Part shown: piece by piece, positions 23,001 through 32,209 of the stretch
Position numbering within the stretch: position 1 is the first letter of the stretch
Layout of the letters: each line of letters begins with the position of its first letter
DNA from: Rhodospirillales bacterium
GTDB taxonomy: Bacteria > Pseudomonadota > Alphaproteobacteria > CACIAM-22H2
Assembly (NCBI GenBank): GCA_947445225.1
Contig: CANFCX010000015.1
Location: 1-34,119 of the forward strand
Length of the DNA stretch: 34,119 bases
Direction: 5' to 3'
Notes under the pieces: generated by a model
What the model was told of the DNA's origin: nothing
Databases searched by the model: none
What the model saw: only the letters and a program-made list of their open reading frames with translations
Translations under genes and position numbers: made by a program

Positions 23001-25322
23001 ATGCCAACGATCGCCGCCATTTCCCAACAGATTTGGGACATGAAATACCGCCTCAAGGCGGCGGACGGCAGCCCCGTGGATAAAACCATCGAGGAAAGCT
23101 GGAGCCGTGTCGCCCACGCGCTGGCTCAGCCGGAAAAGGACCCGGAGGCCTGGAGCGGTCGGTTTGTCGAGGCGCTGGAGGGATTTAAGTTCCTTCCGGC
23201 CGGACGCATCCTGGCCGGCGCCGGCACCGCGCGCAATGTCACGCTGTTCAATTGCTTCGTCATGGGAACGGTTCCCGATGACATGGGCGGCATCTTCGAA
23301 CATCTGCGTGAAGCCGCGTTGACCATGCAGCAAGGCGGCGGCATCGGTTACGATTTTTCCACGCTGCGGCCGAAGGGTTCCCCGGTGAAGGGCGTCGGCG
23401 CCGATGCGTCCGGCCCGCTGTCCTTCATGGATGTGTGGGACGCGATGTGCCGCACGATCATGAGCGCCGGGCACCGTCGCGGCGCCATGATGGCGACCCT
23501 GGCTTGCGACCATCCCGACATCGAGGCCTTCATCGACGCCAAGCGCGAGCCGGGCCGGCTGCGGATGTTCAACCTGTCCGTGCTGGTCAGCGACGCCTTC
23601 ATGACCGCGGTGAAAGAGGGTGCGCCGTGGGAGCTCAAATTCGGCGGCACCGCGTACAAAGCCGTCGCGGCGCGCGATCTGTGGGATCGCATCATGCGCG
23701 CCACCTATGCTTATGCCGAGCCGGGCGTGATCTTCATCGACCGCATCAATCGGCGTAACAACCTTTACTACGCCGAGGATATTCGGGCGACCAACCCCTG
23801 TGGGGAGCAGCCGCTGCCGCCTTATGGCGCCTGCCTGCTTGGCTCCATCAATCTCGCCGCGTTGGTCAGCGATCCGCTGACGCCGGGCGCGCACATCGAT
23901 AACGCGGCGCTGGAGCGCCTAGTGCCGATGGCCATACGCATGCTCGACAACGCCATCGATGCGTCGCGCTTTCCACTGCCGCGTCAGGCCGAGGAGGCGC
24001 GCGCCAAACGCCGCATCGGTCTCGGCATCACGGGTCTCGCCGATGCGCTGATTTTGTGCGGCGCGCGTTATGGCAGCGAAGCCTCGATCACGATCGCCGA
24101 GTCGTGGATGCGGACGATCCAGCGCGCCGCCTATCGCGCGTCGACGGAGATCGCCAAGGAAAAAGGCGCTTTCCCCTTGTTCGATGCCGAAAAATACCTG
24201 GCCGGCGAGACCGTGCGCGAACTCGACGACGATATTCGTGCCGCGATCGCAAAACACGGCATCCGCAATGCGTTGCTGACCTCCATCGCGCCGACCGGCA
24301 CCATTTCCCTGTTCGCCGACAATGTTTCTTCCGGGCTCGAGCCGGTTTTCAGCTTCCGCTATACGCGGAGCATCCTGATGCCCGATGGCAGCCGTCGCGA
24401 GGAAGAAGTAGCCGATTACGCCTATCGGATGTTCCGGCGGATGTTCGGCGAAACCGCGGCACTGCCCGACGCATTCGTCGATGCGCAGCGCCTGGCGCCG
24501 GCCGACCATGTCGTGATGCAGGCCGCCCTTCAGAAATACGTCGACAGTTCGATATCCAAGACGATCAACGTGCCCGAGGACATCGCCTTCGATTCCTTCA
24601 AGGACCTCTATTTCCAGGCTTATGAGCTGGGCTGCAAGGGTTGCACGACCTATCGGCCCAATCTCATCACCGGCTCCGTGCTGACGGTGAAGGACGACGC
24701 CAAGTCAAAGCCCGCCACGCAGCGGGAGTTGCCCTTTTCCCAGGCCCCTTCCCGCCCGGCGGATTTGTACGAGGCGGGCGGCGTCGTCTACATGACGCGA
24801 CCGCTGGACCGCCCGGAGGCTCTGCCCGGCCGCACCTACAAGCTGCGCTGGCCCGATAGCGAACACGCGCTTTATATCACCATCAACGACGTCGTTAAGG
24901 ATGGGCGCCGCCGCCCCTTCGAGGTATTCATCAATTCCAAGAACATGGAACACTACGCCTGGACGGTGGCGCTGACGCGCATGATCAGCGCGGTCTTCCG
25001 CCGCGGCGGCGATGTCAGCTTCGTGGTCGAGGAATTAAAGGCGGTGTTCGATCCGCGCGGCGGTCAGTGGGTCGGCGGACGTTATGTGCCGTCGCTGCTC
25101 GCGGCCATAGGCGAAGTGATCGAGCGCCATATGGGCGACATCGGCTTTTTGGTGGAGCCCGCGACCGGGCGTCCGCGCGTCGAGCCGCCATCCGAACAGC
25201 GCCAGGTCGTCGGCCTGCCCCAATCCGCGATCCGCCAATGCCCCAAATGCGGCCAAGCCGGTCTCATCCGCCAGGAAGGCTGCGATTTGTGTACGTCGTG
25301 CGGCTATTCGAAATGCGCGTGA
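23001..25322 (+). CDS. nrdJ: Adenosylcobalamin-dependent (class II) ribonucleotide reductase
   Basis: 773 residues, the short type without an ATP-cone at the front. 'FLPAGRILAGAGTARNVTLFNCFV' contains the first redox Cys; 'QQGGGIGYDFSTLRPKG' and 'SAGHRRGAMMATL' are barrel motifs; 'ATNPCGEQPLPPYGACLLGSI' carries the radical-site Cys-x-Glu; 'TSIAPTGTISLFADNVSSG' and 'YELGCKGCTTYRPN' follow. The C-terminal 'CPKCGQAGLI...CTSCGYSKC' cysteines look like a zinc ribbon with the swinging redox pair. It reduces ribonucleotides to deoxyribonucleotides using coenzyme B12, with or without oxygen. A clear promoter lies just upstream and it appears to be a single-gene unit. Confidence 0.96.
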   Translation: MPTIAAISQQIWDMKYRLKAADGSPVDKTIEESWSRVAHALAQPEKDPEAWSGRFVEALEGFKFLPAGRILAGAGTARNVTLFNCFVMGTVPDDMGGIFEHLREAALTMQQGGGIGYDFSTLRPKGSPVKGVGADASGPLSFMDVWDAMCRTIMSAGHRRGAMMATLACDHPDIEAFIDAKREPGRLRMFNLSVLVSDAFMTAVKEGAPWELKFGGTAYKAVAARDLWDRIMRATYAYAEPGVIFIDRINRRNNLYYAEDIRATNPCGEQPLPPYGACLLGSINLAALVSDPLTPGAHIDNAALERLVPMAIRMLDNAIDASRFPLPRQAEEARAKRRIGLGITGLADALILCGARYGSEASITIAESWMRTIQRAAYRASTEIAKEKGAFPLFDAEKYLAGETVRELDDDIRAAIAKHGIRNALLTSIAPTGTISLFADNVSSGLEPVFSFRYTRSILMPDGSRREEEVADYAYRMFRRMFGETAALPDAFVDAQRLAPADHVVMQAALQKYVDSSISKTINVPEDIAFDSFKDLYFQAYELGCKGCTTYRPNLITGSVLTVKDDAKSKPATQRELPFSQAPSRPADLYEAGGVVYMTRPLDRPEALPGRTYKLRWPDSEHALYITINDVVKDGRRRPFEVFINSKNMEHYAWTVALTRMISAVFRRGGDVSFVVEELKAVFDPRGGQWVGGRYVPSLLAAIGEVIERHMGDIGFLVEPATGRPRVEPPSEQRQVVGLPQSAIRQCPKCGQAGLIRQEGCDLCTSCGYSKCA

Positions 25323-25366
25323 GAAGGGCAAAGGCGGCAACCGCCACACCGTGATACGGTCAGGTG

Positions 25367-25408
25367 TAATACTATGATCCGCATGCTACGTTTGCCGTAC
25401 TAGTGTTA
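25367..25408 (+). promoter_or_regulatory. Imperfect dyad upstream of higB, candidate operator
   Basis: TAATACTA (25367-25374) and TAGTGTTA (25401-25408) are inverted copies with one mismatch, 34 bases apart centre to centre, about three helical turns. They end four bases before the higB ATG. HigA antitoxins repress their own operons through such sites; the assignment is by position only. Confidence 0.35.
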
Positions 25409-25411
25409 TGA

Positions 25412-25690
25412 ATGATTGCATCCTGGGGCAGTGCCGCTACCCGACGACTATACGAGACCGGCCGGTCGAGATTTCGTGGGCTCGATCTCGAGGTGGCGTT
25501 GGCCTTGTTGGCCGCGTTGGATGAGGCCGTGTCGCTCGCGGAACTCAGCCCGTTGAGGAGCGTGGGTTTGCACAAGCTCCGTGGCGATCGAAAGGGTCAG
25601 TGGGCGATGACGATCAATGGACCATGGCGCCTATGCTTCCGGTTTCGCGATAGCAGTGCCTTCGACGTCGAGATCGTGGACTATCATTGA
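25412..25690 (+). CDS. higB: HigB-type toxin (RelE/ParE superfamily)
   Basis: 92 residues. 'TRRLYETGRSRF' near the start, 'LRSVGLHKLRGDRKGQWAMT' and 'INGPWRLCFRFRDSSAFDVE' plus the terminal 'VDYH' are the typical HigB pattern. HigB is a ribosome-dependent mRNA interferase. The toxin-first order and the TTGA overlap with the antitoxin start support a HigBA pair. Length is normal and no damage is seen. It stands between nrdJ and the end of the ATP synthase cluster. Confidence 0.9.
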   Translation: MIASWGSAATRRLYETGRSRFRGLDLEVALALLAALDEAVSLAELSPLRSVGLHKLRGDRKGQWAMTINGPWRLCFRFRDSSAFDVEIVDYH

Positions 25691-25980
25691 CGGAGACCGA
25701 CTTGGTACCCATCCATCCCGGCCGATTATTGAAGCGCGAGACAGCCGCGCGTTCCCTGTCGGCCAATGCGCTCGCCCGTGCTCTGCGGGTGCCGCCCGGC
25801 CGCATTATCGACATTATCAACGGCAAGCGCGGTATCAGCGCAGAAACAGCACTCCGTCTCGGCCGCTATTTCGGCAACGGGGGGCGGTTCTGGCTGGCCC
25901 TTCAGGTCCGCTACGATCTGGCCATCGCCGAGCGTGAAACCGGTGCGCGGGTTGCGGTGGAGGTTACTAAAGCGGCGTGA
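25687..25980 (+). CDS. higA: HigA-type antitoxin (XRE family)
   Basis: 97 residues with a helix-turn-helix at about 24-60: 'LSANALARALRVPPGRIIDI' then 'INGKRGISAETALRLGRYFG'. The opening 'IHPGRLLKRE' and 'GRFWLALQVRYDLAIAERE' are diagnostic of HigA (VapI) antitoxins. The start is TTG overlapping the higB stop; no other start in frame would keep the 'HPG' motif. It should bind HigB and repress the operon. It is convergent with atpF, 130 bases away, and no terminator was recognised in that gap. Confidence 0.9.
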   Translation: MTETDLVPIHPGRLLKRETAARSLSANALARALRVPPGRIIDIINGKRGISAETALRLGRYFGNGGRFWLALQVRYDLAIAERETGARVAVEVTKAA

Positions 25981-26110
25981 CGCAAGCTGCCGCCCGAATC
26001 GGTCTCTTGCCTAGACAGCTACAATCGCATGGCTTTGCGCCGACTACTCAGTATCTCGCCAGAATGCGAGCAGAAGCAGCATTGCGGCCGATCGGGAACC
26101 GAAGTTAGAC

Positions 26111-26593
26111 TCAATGCAACTTCTGGGGTAATTCCGCGATCGCCTGATCGATAAGGGCATCGGCGCGTTGGCCTTCGAGAGACTCGGCAAGAAGCTTGCG
26201 GGTCGCCGAGATCGCGGCATCGACGGCAACCGCGCGGACTTCGGCCGCGGCCTGAGCCTCGGCCTGAGCGATCCGCTGCATCGCCAGTTCTTCGCGACGC
26301 TTCAGCGCCGCCTCCAAATCCTTTACCGCCTGTGCGGCGTGACGTTCGGCCTCGGCTTTGGCGCGGACGACCATGTCTTCGGCCTCGCGCACCGATTCCT
26401 TGTGTTTTTGCCGGTAACTCACCAGCAGCGCCTGCGCTTCGTCACGAAGTTTCGCCGCTTGATCGAGTTCGGCCTTGATGCGGACCGCGCGGGCATCGAG
26501 CGCGCCCGTCAATGCCCCGGAAGCGGGTTTCCACAAAGCCACCACGAAGACGACGAAGCTGACGGCGACCCAGAATTCGGCGCTTTCCAGCAT
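26111..26593 (-). CDS. atpF: ATP synthase F0 subunit b
   Basis: 160 residues: one N-terminal membrane helix ('FWVAVSFVVFVVALWKP', about 7-23), then a long charged, Ala-rich helix that forms the peripheral stalk, ending in a short delta-binding tail. It is the last gene of the F0 cluster; its ATG overlaps the stop of the b' gene (TGATG). Homologous to but shorter in N-terminus than b'. Together with b' it forms the heterodimeric stator found in alphaproteobacteria and phototrophs. Confidence 0.93.
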   Translation of the reverse strand: MLESAEFWVAVSFVVFVVALWKPASGALTGALDARAVRIKAELDQAAKLRDEAQALLVSYRQKHKESVREAEDMVVRAKAEAERHAAQAVKDLEAALKRREELAMQRIAQAEAQAAAEVRAVAVDAAISATRKLLAESLEGQRADALIDQAIAELPQKLH

Positions 26594-27084
26594 CAGCCGC
26601 GTTCCTTCAATGCCGCGGCGACGGCGTTGTCGATTCGGTCGGCGGCGGGTTCGGTGCCACCGAGACGCTTGGTCGCCGCCCGCGCCACATCCGCGGCCAC
26701 ACTGCGGATATTGGCGAGCGCGCCGAGCTTCGCCTTGTCGATCCGGCCTTCGGCTTCCTTCACTTGCGCGGCCAAACGCACGCCAATTTCATTCTGGCGT
26801 TTCGCGGCATCGGCGGCCAACCGTTCCGACGCGATCCGCAACACCGATTGCGCTTCGGCGCGCGCGGCGGCGAGAGTCTTCTCATAGGTCGCCAGAAGAT
26901 GTTCGGCTTCCGCCTTGGCCGCGGTGGCGCGATCGAGATCACCCGCGATCCGATTTTCCCGCGCCTCGACCACCGCCCCGATGCGCGGCAATAGAACCGT
27001 CCAGATCACCACGACGAGCGGGATGAAGGTCAGGGCAAGCCAGAAGACCTGCGACGCGAAAAATGTCGGATCGAGTTGCGGCAT
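26593..27084 (-). CDS. atpG: ATP synthase F0 subunit b'
   Basis: 163 residues with the b' opening 'MPQLDPTFFASQVFWLALTF': a membrane helix at about 8-30 followed by a long heptad-like helix rich in Ala, Glu and Arg. It is the second stator subunit, placed between c and b as in other alphaproteobacteria. It ends overlapping the start of atpF. Also named atpF' or atpX in some genomes. Confidence 0.92.
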   Translation of the reverse strand: MPQLDPTFFASQVFWLALTFIPLVVVIWTVLLPRIGAVVEARENRIAGDLDRATAAKAEAEHLLATYEKTLAAARAEAQSVLRIASERLAADAAKRQNEIGVRLAAQVKEAEGRIDKAKLGALANIRSVAADVARAATKRLGGTEPAADRIDNAVAAALKERG

Positions 27085-27108
27085 GGCGCGGCGCCTGCGT
27101 TCCCGCGA

Positions 27109-27333
27109 TTAGCCGAAGAGAATGATGAAGGCGATGACGAGCGCGAACAGCGCGATGGCTTCGCACAACGCAAAGCCCAGCATGGTGAAGGGGAACACCT
27201 TAGGCCCGGCGGCCGGGTTGCGGGCGGCCGAAGCGATGTAGCTGGAAAAGATGTTGCCGATGCCCACGCCGACTCCGGCGAGCGCGATCGTGGCCAGGCC
27301 GGCGCCCAGCATTTTTGCGGCTTCGAGTTCCAT
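27109..27333 (-). CDS. atpE: ATP synthase F0 subunit c
   Basis: 74 residues: two membrane helices joined by the polar loop '[10 protein letters not shown]', with the ion-binding Glu at residue 58 in '[14 protein letters not shown]'. The Gly-rich first helix '[12 protein letters not shown]' packs the rotor ring. The sequence lacks the polar ligands typical of sodium-binding rings, so it should translocate protons. AAGGA precedes the ATG at 27333 by eight bases; the longer track frame starts in the atpB tail and is not real. Confidence 0.95.
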   Translation of the reverse strand: MELEAAKMLGAGLATIALAGVGVGIGNIFSSYIASAARNPAAGPKVFPFTMLGFALCEAIALFALVIAFIILFG

Positions 27334-27395
27334 GGTGCGATCCTTTGTCGTCGTCGTTGATGGTGATGGTCGAAAAAACGCGGCGGGTTGGTGTC

Positions 27396-28133
27396 TCAGT
27401 GGTGCAGATGCAGCGCGTCGTTCAGATACAAACAGGTCAGAATGGCAAAGACATAGGCCTGAAGGAAGGCGATGCCGATTTCGAGCCCGGTCAGCGCCAC
27501 CAGGAAGGCGAGGGGCGCCCACCCGAGCAGAAGGCCCAAAGCCACGACAAATCCGCCAAACAACTTCAGCATCGTGTGCCCCGCCATCATGTTCGCAAAC
27601 AGGCGGACGGACAGGCTGACCGGGCGCGCCAGATACGAAATGATCTCGATCGGAATCAGGATCGGCATCATGTAGACCGGCACACCCGTGGGATAGAAGA
27701 TCGACAGGAAATGCAGCCCGTGTTTGACGAACCCGATGATCGTGACGCCGACGAACACAACCATGGCCAGAGTGAAGGTAACGATGATGTGGCTGGTCGG
27801 CGTGAAGCTGTAGGGGACCATGCCCAACATGTTCGCGAACAGGATGAACATGAACAGCGAAAAGACGAACGGGAAATACCGACGCCCCGCCGCGCCGACA
27901 TTGTCGCGGACCATGCCGGCGATGAATTCGTAAAGCATCTCGGTCACCGACTGCCAGCGCGACGGCACGAGCGCGCCGCGGCGAACGCTCAAGGTCAGCA
28001 GCAACAGGATCAGCCCGACGGCGATCACCATGACCAGGGAAGAATTCGTGAATGACAGGTCGAGATCGCCGATCCGCAGCGGGATCAACGGCTTGATCTG
28101 GAATTGTTCGATGGGACTATGTTGTTCTGCCAC
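27396..28133 (-). CDS. atpB: ATP synthase F0 subunit a
   Basis: 245 residues with five to six membrane helices. The essential Arg is in '[18 protein letters not shown]', and '[20 protein letters not shown]' is the last conserved helix pair with the half-channel Glu/Gln. N-terminal '[20 protein letters not shown]' is typical of alphaproteobacteria. It forms the proton half-channels against the c-ring. It follows atpI by 33 bases and precedes atpE by 62. Confidence 0.96.
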   Translation of the reverse strand: MAEQHSPIEQFQIKPLIPLRIGDLDLSFTNSSLVMVIAVGLILLLLTLSVRRGALVPSRWQSVTEMLYEFIAGMVRDNVGAAGRRYFPFVFSLFMFILFANMLGMVPYSFTPTSHIIVTFTLAMVVFVGVTIIGFVKHGLHFLSIFYPTGVPVYMMPILIPIEIISYLARPVSLSVRLFANMMAGHTMLKLFGGFVVALGLLLGWAPLAFLVALTGLEIGIAFLQAYVFAILTCLYLNDALHLHH

Positions 28134-28166
28134 GTCGGCGACTCGGTTTATGGCTACTGAGGAAAT

Positions 28167-28514
28167 TCAGGAAGACGAGGATCCGTCCGGATCCCGAGGC
28201 CCCGGCCTCTCAAGGAAAAGTGCGTTCGCCGCCCGCCAGACATTGAGCATACCCGCCGCCGACCCCAACAAACCGAACACCAACACGCCCCACGGACCCG
28301 TGTCCAGCGTGCGATCGACAAGAAGGCCAATGCCCGCGCCGATGACCACCGCCGCGACCAGTTCCACGCCTATGCGGAAGGCGAAGCCGAGGCCGCTCAT
28401 ATTCGCCCCCGAGGTGCCGCCTTTACCAGGCACCGCCGATTTCCGCCGAGCTTGCGCTTCCTTAAGCTGCGCACCGAGCTCGTCGAGAGACGGCGGGGGC
28501 TCGCGCTCTCTCAT
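28167..28514 (-). CDS. atpI: AtpI/AtpZ family F0 assembly protein
   Basis: 115 residues: a charged N-terminal stretch ('SLDELGAQLKEAQARR') followed by two membrane helices around 'FRIGVELVAAVVIGAGIGLL' and 'GVLVFGLLGSAAGMLNVWRA'. AtpI-type proteins aid c-ring assembly or magnesium/calcium handling. First gene of the F0 operon. I use the ATG at 28514; an in-frame TTG at 28526 has GGGAGG ten bases upstream and may be the real start. Confidence 0.87.
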   Translation of the reverse strand: MREREPPPSLDELGAQLKEAQARRKSAVPGKGGTSGANMSGLGFAFRIGVELVAAVVIGAGIGLLVDRTLDTGPWGVLVFGLLGSAAGMLNVWRAANALFLERPGPRDPDGSSSS

Positions 28515-28588
28515 GGGAATTCCCAATAAACATAGGCCTCCCGGAAACCGTCACGACCTCCGGAACCGCACGTCGAAAGCGCGGGCGC

Positions 28589-28617
28589 ACCATAGGTCGC
28601 AGGCCTGTCAGTGTCAA
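28589..28617 (-). promoter_or_regulatory. Sigma-70 promoter of the F0 ATP synthase operon
   Basis: Minus strand TTGACA, 17 bases, TATGGT. The -35 is perfect and the -10 matches 4 of 6. The start near 28582 gives a leader of about 68 bases before atpI. It is the best promoter in the window. Confidence 0.7.
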
Positions 28618-28712
28618 GGTTGCGCGCCGGGCGAAACTGCCAAGAGAACCGCGGCGTGGAGATCGGTCCGGCGGCGCGAAAACGGCGCCGCGCGATGGGC
28701 GGGAACGCCGGT

Positions 28713-31700
28713 TTATTCGGCCGCCCGAAGGCGTATTTGTTCGCCGGCCCGGAGGTCGACCGAAACCAGTTGCGATATGCCGCGTTCGACCATGGTCACG
28801 CCGTACAGCCGGTCCATGCGCGCCATGGTCAGCCGGTGATGGGTGATAAGCAGGAAACGCGTGCCGGTGGCGCGCGAGATTTCGTCCAACATCGTGCAAA
28901 ACCGATCGACATTGGCGTCGTCGAGCGGCGCATCAACTTCGTCCAGCACGCAAATCGGCGCCGGATTGGCGAGGAACACCGCAAACAGCAGCGATAGAGC
29001 GGTCAGCGCCTGTTCGCCGCCGGAAAGCAAGGACAGAACCTGCAACCGCTTGCCGGGCGGGCTCGCCATGACCTCGAGCCCGGCATCGAGCGGGTCCTCC
29101 GCCTCGGTCAGCGTCAGATGCGCGCGGCCGCCGCCGAACAGGCGCACGAACAAGTCCTGGAAGTGGCGATTAACGGCCTCAAAGGCCACAATGAGCCTTT
29201 CCCGGCCCTCGCGGCTGAGGCTGGAGATTCCCTGGCGCAGACGGGCAATGGCCGTCAGCAAATCGGCTTTCTCCGATTGCAGCGATCCGATCTGCGCTTC
29301 AAGCTCGGCGGCTTCTTGCTCGGCGCGAAGATTGACCGGCCCCATGCCGTCGCGTTCCTTCAGCAACCGATCGAGACGTATTTCGGCCTGGCCGATTCCT
29401 CGCTCCTCGCCGGGTTCGATGTCGGCGATTTCGGCCGCGATTTCGGGGCTGACGTCGAGCCGCTCCCGAATACGCGCCTCCAGTGCCTCGCGCGCCTGCC
29501 GGGCCTGGGCCAGCGCGGACTCCACGCGCACGCGGTCCTCGCGCGCCTCGATCAATTTCGCTTCGATGGCCTTCAGCCGGCGCTCGGTCTCCGCAACACG
29601 TGTTTCCGCCTCGGCGAGCCGGTCGGCGGCCAGCCGCCGCGCTCCCTCCGCCGTCTGGGTGTGGTCCAGCAGGATCCGGCGCTCGGCCAGGATCGCGGCC
29701 GGCCGTTCCGCCAAGGTCTGGCGGTCGTCCTGTTCGGCCTGACGGCGTTCACCGAGTGCGGCCAATTGCCGCGCCGATGCGGATTCACGCTCCCGCCAAG
29801 CAGATTTTTCGCTCTCGACCGCCGCCAGGCGCGCCTGCCGGGCGGCCGTCTCGCGACGCAGGCGATCAAGGATGTCGCGCCGTTCGCCGCAGACCAGGCG
29901 CGCTTCGACTGTCGCGGCCTTGGCTTGCGCCAGGCGCGCGCGCAACATGACCGGATCTTGGGCCTCGGCGAGGGCGGTTCGGCTCGTATCAAGACGGCGT
30001 TCGACCTCCGCCAGATCCGCGGCGATACGTTCGCCGGCCGCGGCAAGCACCGCCAGCCGGGCCAAGTTCGCGGCGCCGCGCCGGGCAAGCTCGGCCTCGG
30101 CTGCCTTGGCTGCCGCCACATCGGCAAGCGCCTGAGCCATCTTCCGGCGAGCGTCGCCATCACGCGAAGCGGCCATCTGCGCCGCGGCATCGGCATCGGC
30201 GAGCGTTTGACGCGCGGCATGTGCGATCGATTCGGCTCCCAAACGCGCTTCCTGCAGCGCCGCGAGGCGATTGCGTTGCGCGAGGCGCATGGCCGCCGCC
30301 GTCGGCGCTCCGGCCGCGATCGCGAAGCCATCCCAACGCCACAAAGCCCCGGCGCGGGTGACCAAACGCTGGCCCGGACGCAAGCTGGGCCACAGCGCCG
30401 CGCCGTCAACCCCATCGGGCACGACACCGATCTGCGACAGACGCCGATCAAGGGCGCTCGGGGCACGAACGAATCGCGCCAACGATTCCACACCCGCCGG
30501 CAGAGCTTGACCTTCGGTCAGCGGCGGCATGGCACGCCAGAACATCGGTGCGGCCTCATCGGTCGCCGCATTCAAATCGTCGCCGAGAGCGACGCCGAGG
30601 GCGACCTCATAACCCGCATCGACGGAGAGGCGATCGAGCATGCCGGGAAATTCACCCGCCGGGCCGGGGTCGAGAATTTCGGTCAACGCCCGAATTTCGG
30701 CCGCAAGCTGAGCCGCCGGCGTTTCGGCGTCGTGGGCGGCCGCGCGCGCGGACTCGCGCGCCTTTTCCGCGCTGTCGCGCGCCACGGCCGCGTCTTCGGC
30801 CGCAACCCGCGCCGCGATTTGGGCGGTCTCCGCCAACCGCACGGCCTCAACCGCCCGATCGCTGCCGGATTCGATGGCCGCGGCCTCGACACTGGATTTT
30901 TCCCGAGCGACCTCGGCCGCTTCACCGGTCAGCCGCGCGCGCCTCGCTTCGGCCTCGGAAATGGCGCGCGCCAGGGCCGCACGTTCAGCTTCGACCGCGG
31001 CCACGTTGGCGGTGATCTCACCCAGGGCCGCTTCGGCGATTCCGAGCGCGCCGTCCGCTTCTTCCAGGACGGCGGCGGCGGCCGCTTCCAATGCGGCGGC
31101 GCCGGTCTCGGCCGCGGCCAACGCCGCGGCTTCGCTATCGAGCCGGCGCAGAGCCTCCGCCGCATCGGACGCCAAGCGGGTCTCGCGTTCGATGTCGCCG
31201 GCGAGTTGGGCGAGACGGGTTTCGACCTGCGCCAAAGCCGCGCTGGCGCGCCTTTCCTCCGCCGCCAAGGTTTCGGCGGAAGCGGCAAGGCGGGCGAGTT
31301 GGGCAGCGGCCTCGGCCTCGGCCTGCCGCAAGGGCGGCAACGAGGCGGCCGATTCGGCTTGTTCGGTCGATGCCGCGGCAGCTTGTCCGGTGATATCGGC
31401 GACGCGGACCTCCGCCGCCCGCAATCCTTCTTCCGCCGTTTCCACCGCGATGCCGGCCTCGATCCAGCGGAGATGCAGGACGAGTGCTTCGGCCTTGCGG
31501 ATGCGATCGCTGATGCTGCGATAACGAGCGGCCTGCCGCGCCTGGCGCTTCAGCCCCTGCAATTGGGTATCCAGCGTGATCAGAACGTCGTCGAGGCGCG
31601 CCAGATTGGCTTCCGCCGCCTTCAATTTCAGTTCGGCCTCGTGACGTCGCGAACGCAGCCCGGTGATTCCCGCCGCTTCTTCAAGCAGGGCGCGGCGGTC

Positions 31701-32174
31701 GCTCGGTTTGGCGTTGATGATGGCGCCGATTCGGCCCTGGCTAACCAGGGCTGGCGAATGCGCGCCGCTGGCGGCATCGGCGAACAGAAGCTGCACATCG
31801 CGGGCGCGCACTTCGCGGCCGTTGACGCGATAGGCCGACCCCGAGCCGCGTTCGATGCGGCGGACGACCTCGATCTCGATCTGATCGTTAAGCGCGGCCG
31901 GCGCCTTGCGGTCGTGGTTGTCGATCAGCAGGGAGACTTCGGCGAGATTGCGGGCCGGCCGGCCGAGCGTTCCATTGAAGATGACGTCGTCCATTTCGCC
32001 GCCGCGCATCTGGCGCGCCGACGTTTCGCCCATGACCCAACGCAGGGCCTCGACCAGATTCGATTTGCCGCAGCCATTTGGCCCCACGATACCGGTGAGG
32101 CCGGGCTCGATAACCAACTCCGTCGGTTCGACGAAAGACTTGAAGCCTGCGAGTCTAAGTTTGGCGAATTGCAC
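28713..32174 (-). CDS. smc: Chromosome segregation ATPase SMC
   Basis: 1153 residues, full length. Walker A 'GPNGCGKSN' at about 31-39 in the N-terminal head; two long Ala/Glu/Arg-rich coiled coils; a hinge at about 500-640 including 'GYEVALGVALGDDLNAATDE'; C-terminal head with signature 'LSGGEQALTALSLLFAVF' and Walker B 'ICVLDEVDAPLDD'. It forms the ring that loops and organises the chromosome with ScpAB. The start is GTG at 32174 giving 'MQFAKLRLAGFKSFV', the family opening. It follows the dsbA-like gene by 35 bases. The 1127-residue plus-strand frame over it is a shadow. Confidence 0.97.
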   Translation of the reverse strand: MQFAKLRLAGFKSFVEPTELVIEPGLTGIVGPNGCGKSNLVEALRWVMGETSARQMRGGEMDDVIFNGTLGRPARNLAEVSLLIDNHDRKAPAALNDQIEIEVVRRIERGSGSAYRVNGREVRARDVQLLFADAASGAHSPALVSQGRIGAIINAKPSDRRALLEEAAGITGLRSRRHEAELKLKAAEANLARLDDVLITLDTQLQGLKRQARQAARYRSISDRIRKAEALVLHLRWIEAGIAVETAEEGLRAAEVRVADITGQAAAASTEQAESAASLPPLRQAEAEAAAQLARLAASAETLAAEERRASAALAQVETRLAQLAGDIERETRLASDAAEALRRLDSEAAALAAAETGAAALEAAAAAVLEEADGALGIAEAALGEITANVAAVEAERAALARAISEAEARRARLTGEAAEVAREKSSVEAAAIESGSDRAVEAVRLAETAQIAARVAAEDAAVARDSAEKARESARAAAHDAETPAAQLAAEIRALTEILDPGPAGEFPGMLDRLSVDAGYEVALGVALGDDLNAATDEAAPMFWRAMPPLTEGQALPAGVESLARFVRAPSALDRRLSQIGVVPDGVDGAALWPSLRPGQRLVTRAGALWRWDGFAIAAGAPTAAAMRLAQRNRLAALQEARLGAESIAHAARQTLADADAAAQMAASRDGDARRKMAQALADVAAAKAAEAELARRGAANLARLAVLAAAGERIAADLAEVERRLDTSRTALAEAQDPVMLRARLAQAKAATVEARLVCGERRDILDRLRRETAARQARLAAVESEKSAWRERESASARQLAALGERRQAEQDDRQTLAERPAAILAERRILLDHTQTAEGARRLAADRLAEAETRVAETERRLKAIEAKLIEAREDRVRVESALAQARQAREALEARIRERLDVSPEIAAEIADIEPGEERGIGQAEIRLDRLLKERDGMGPVNLRAEQEAAELEAQIGSLQSEKADLLTAIARLRQGISSLSREGRERLIVAFEAVNRHFQDLFVRLFGGGRAHLTLTEAEDPLDAGLEVMASPPGKRLQVLSLLSGGEQALTALSLLFAVFLANPAPICVLDEVDAPLDDANVDRFCTMLDEISRATGTRFLLITHHRLTMARMDRLYGVTMVERGISQLVSVDLRAGEQIRLRAAE

Positions 32175-32209
32175 GAGACGCTGGATCCGACCTTGGCCGC
32201 TTCAACCGT

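Noticed and set aside
28660-28690. CGGCGC-(7)-GCGCCG hairpin after smc as a terminator
   Set aside because: No U-run on either strand; such GC hairpins are frequent by chance at this base composition.
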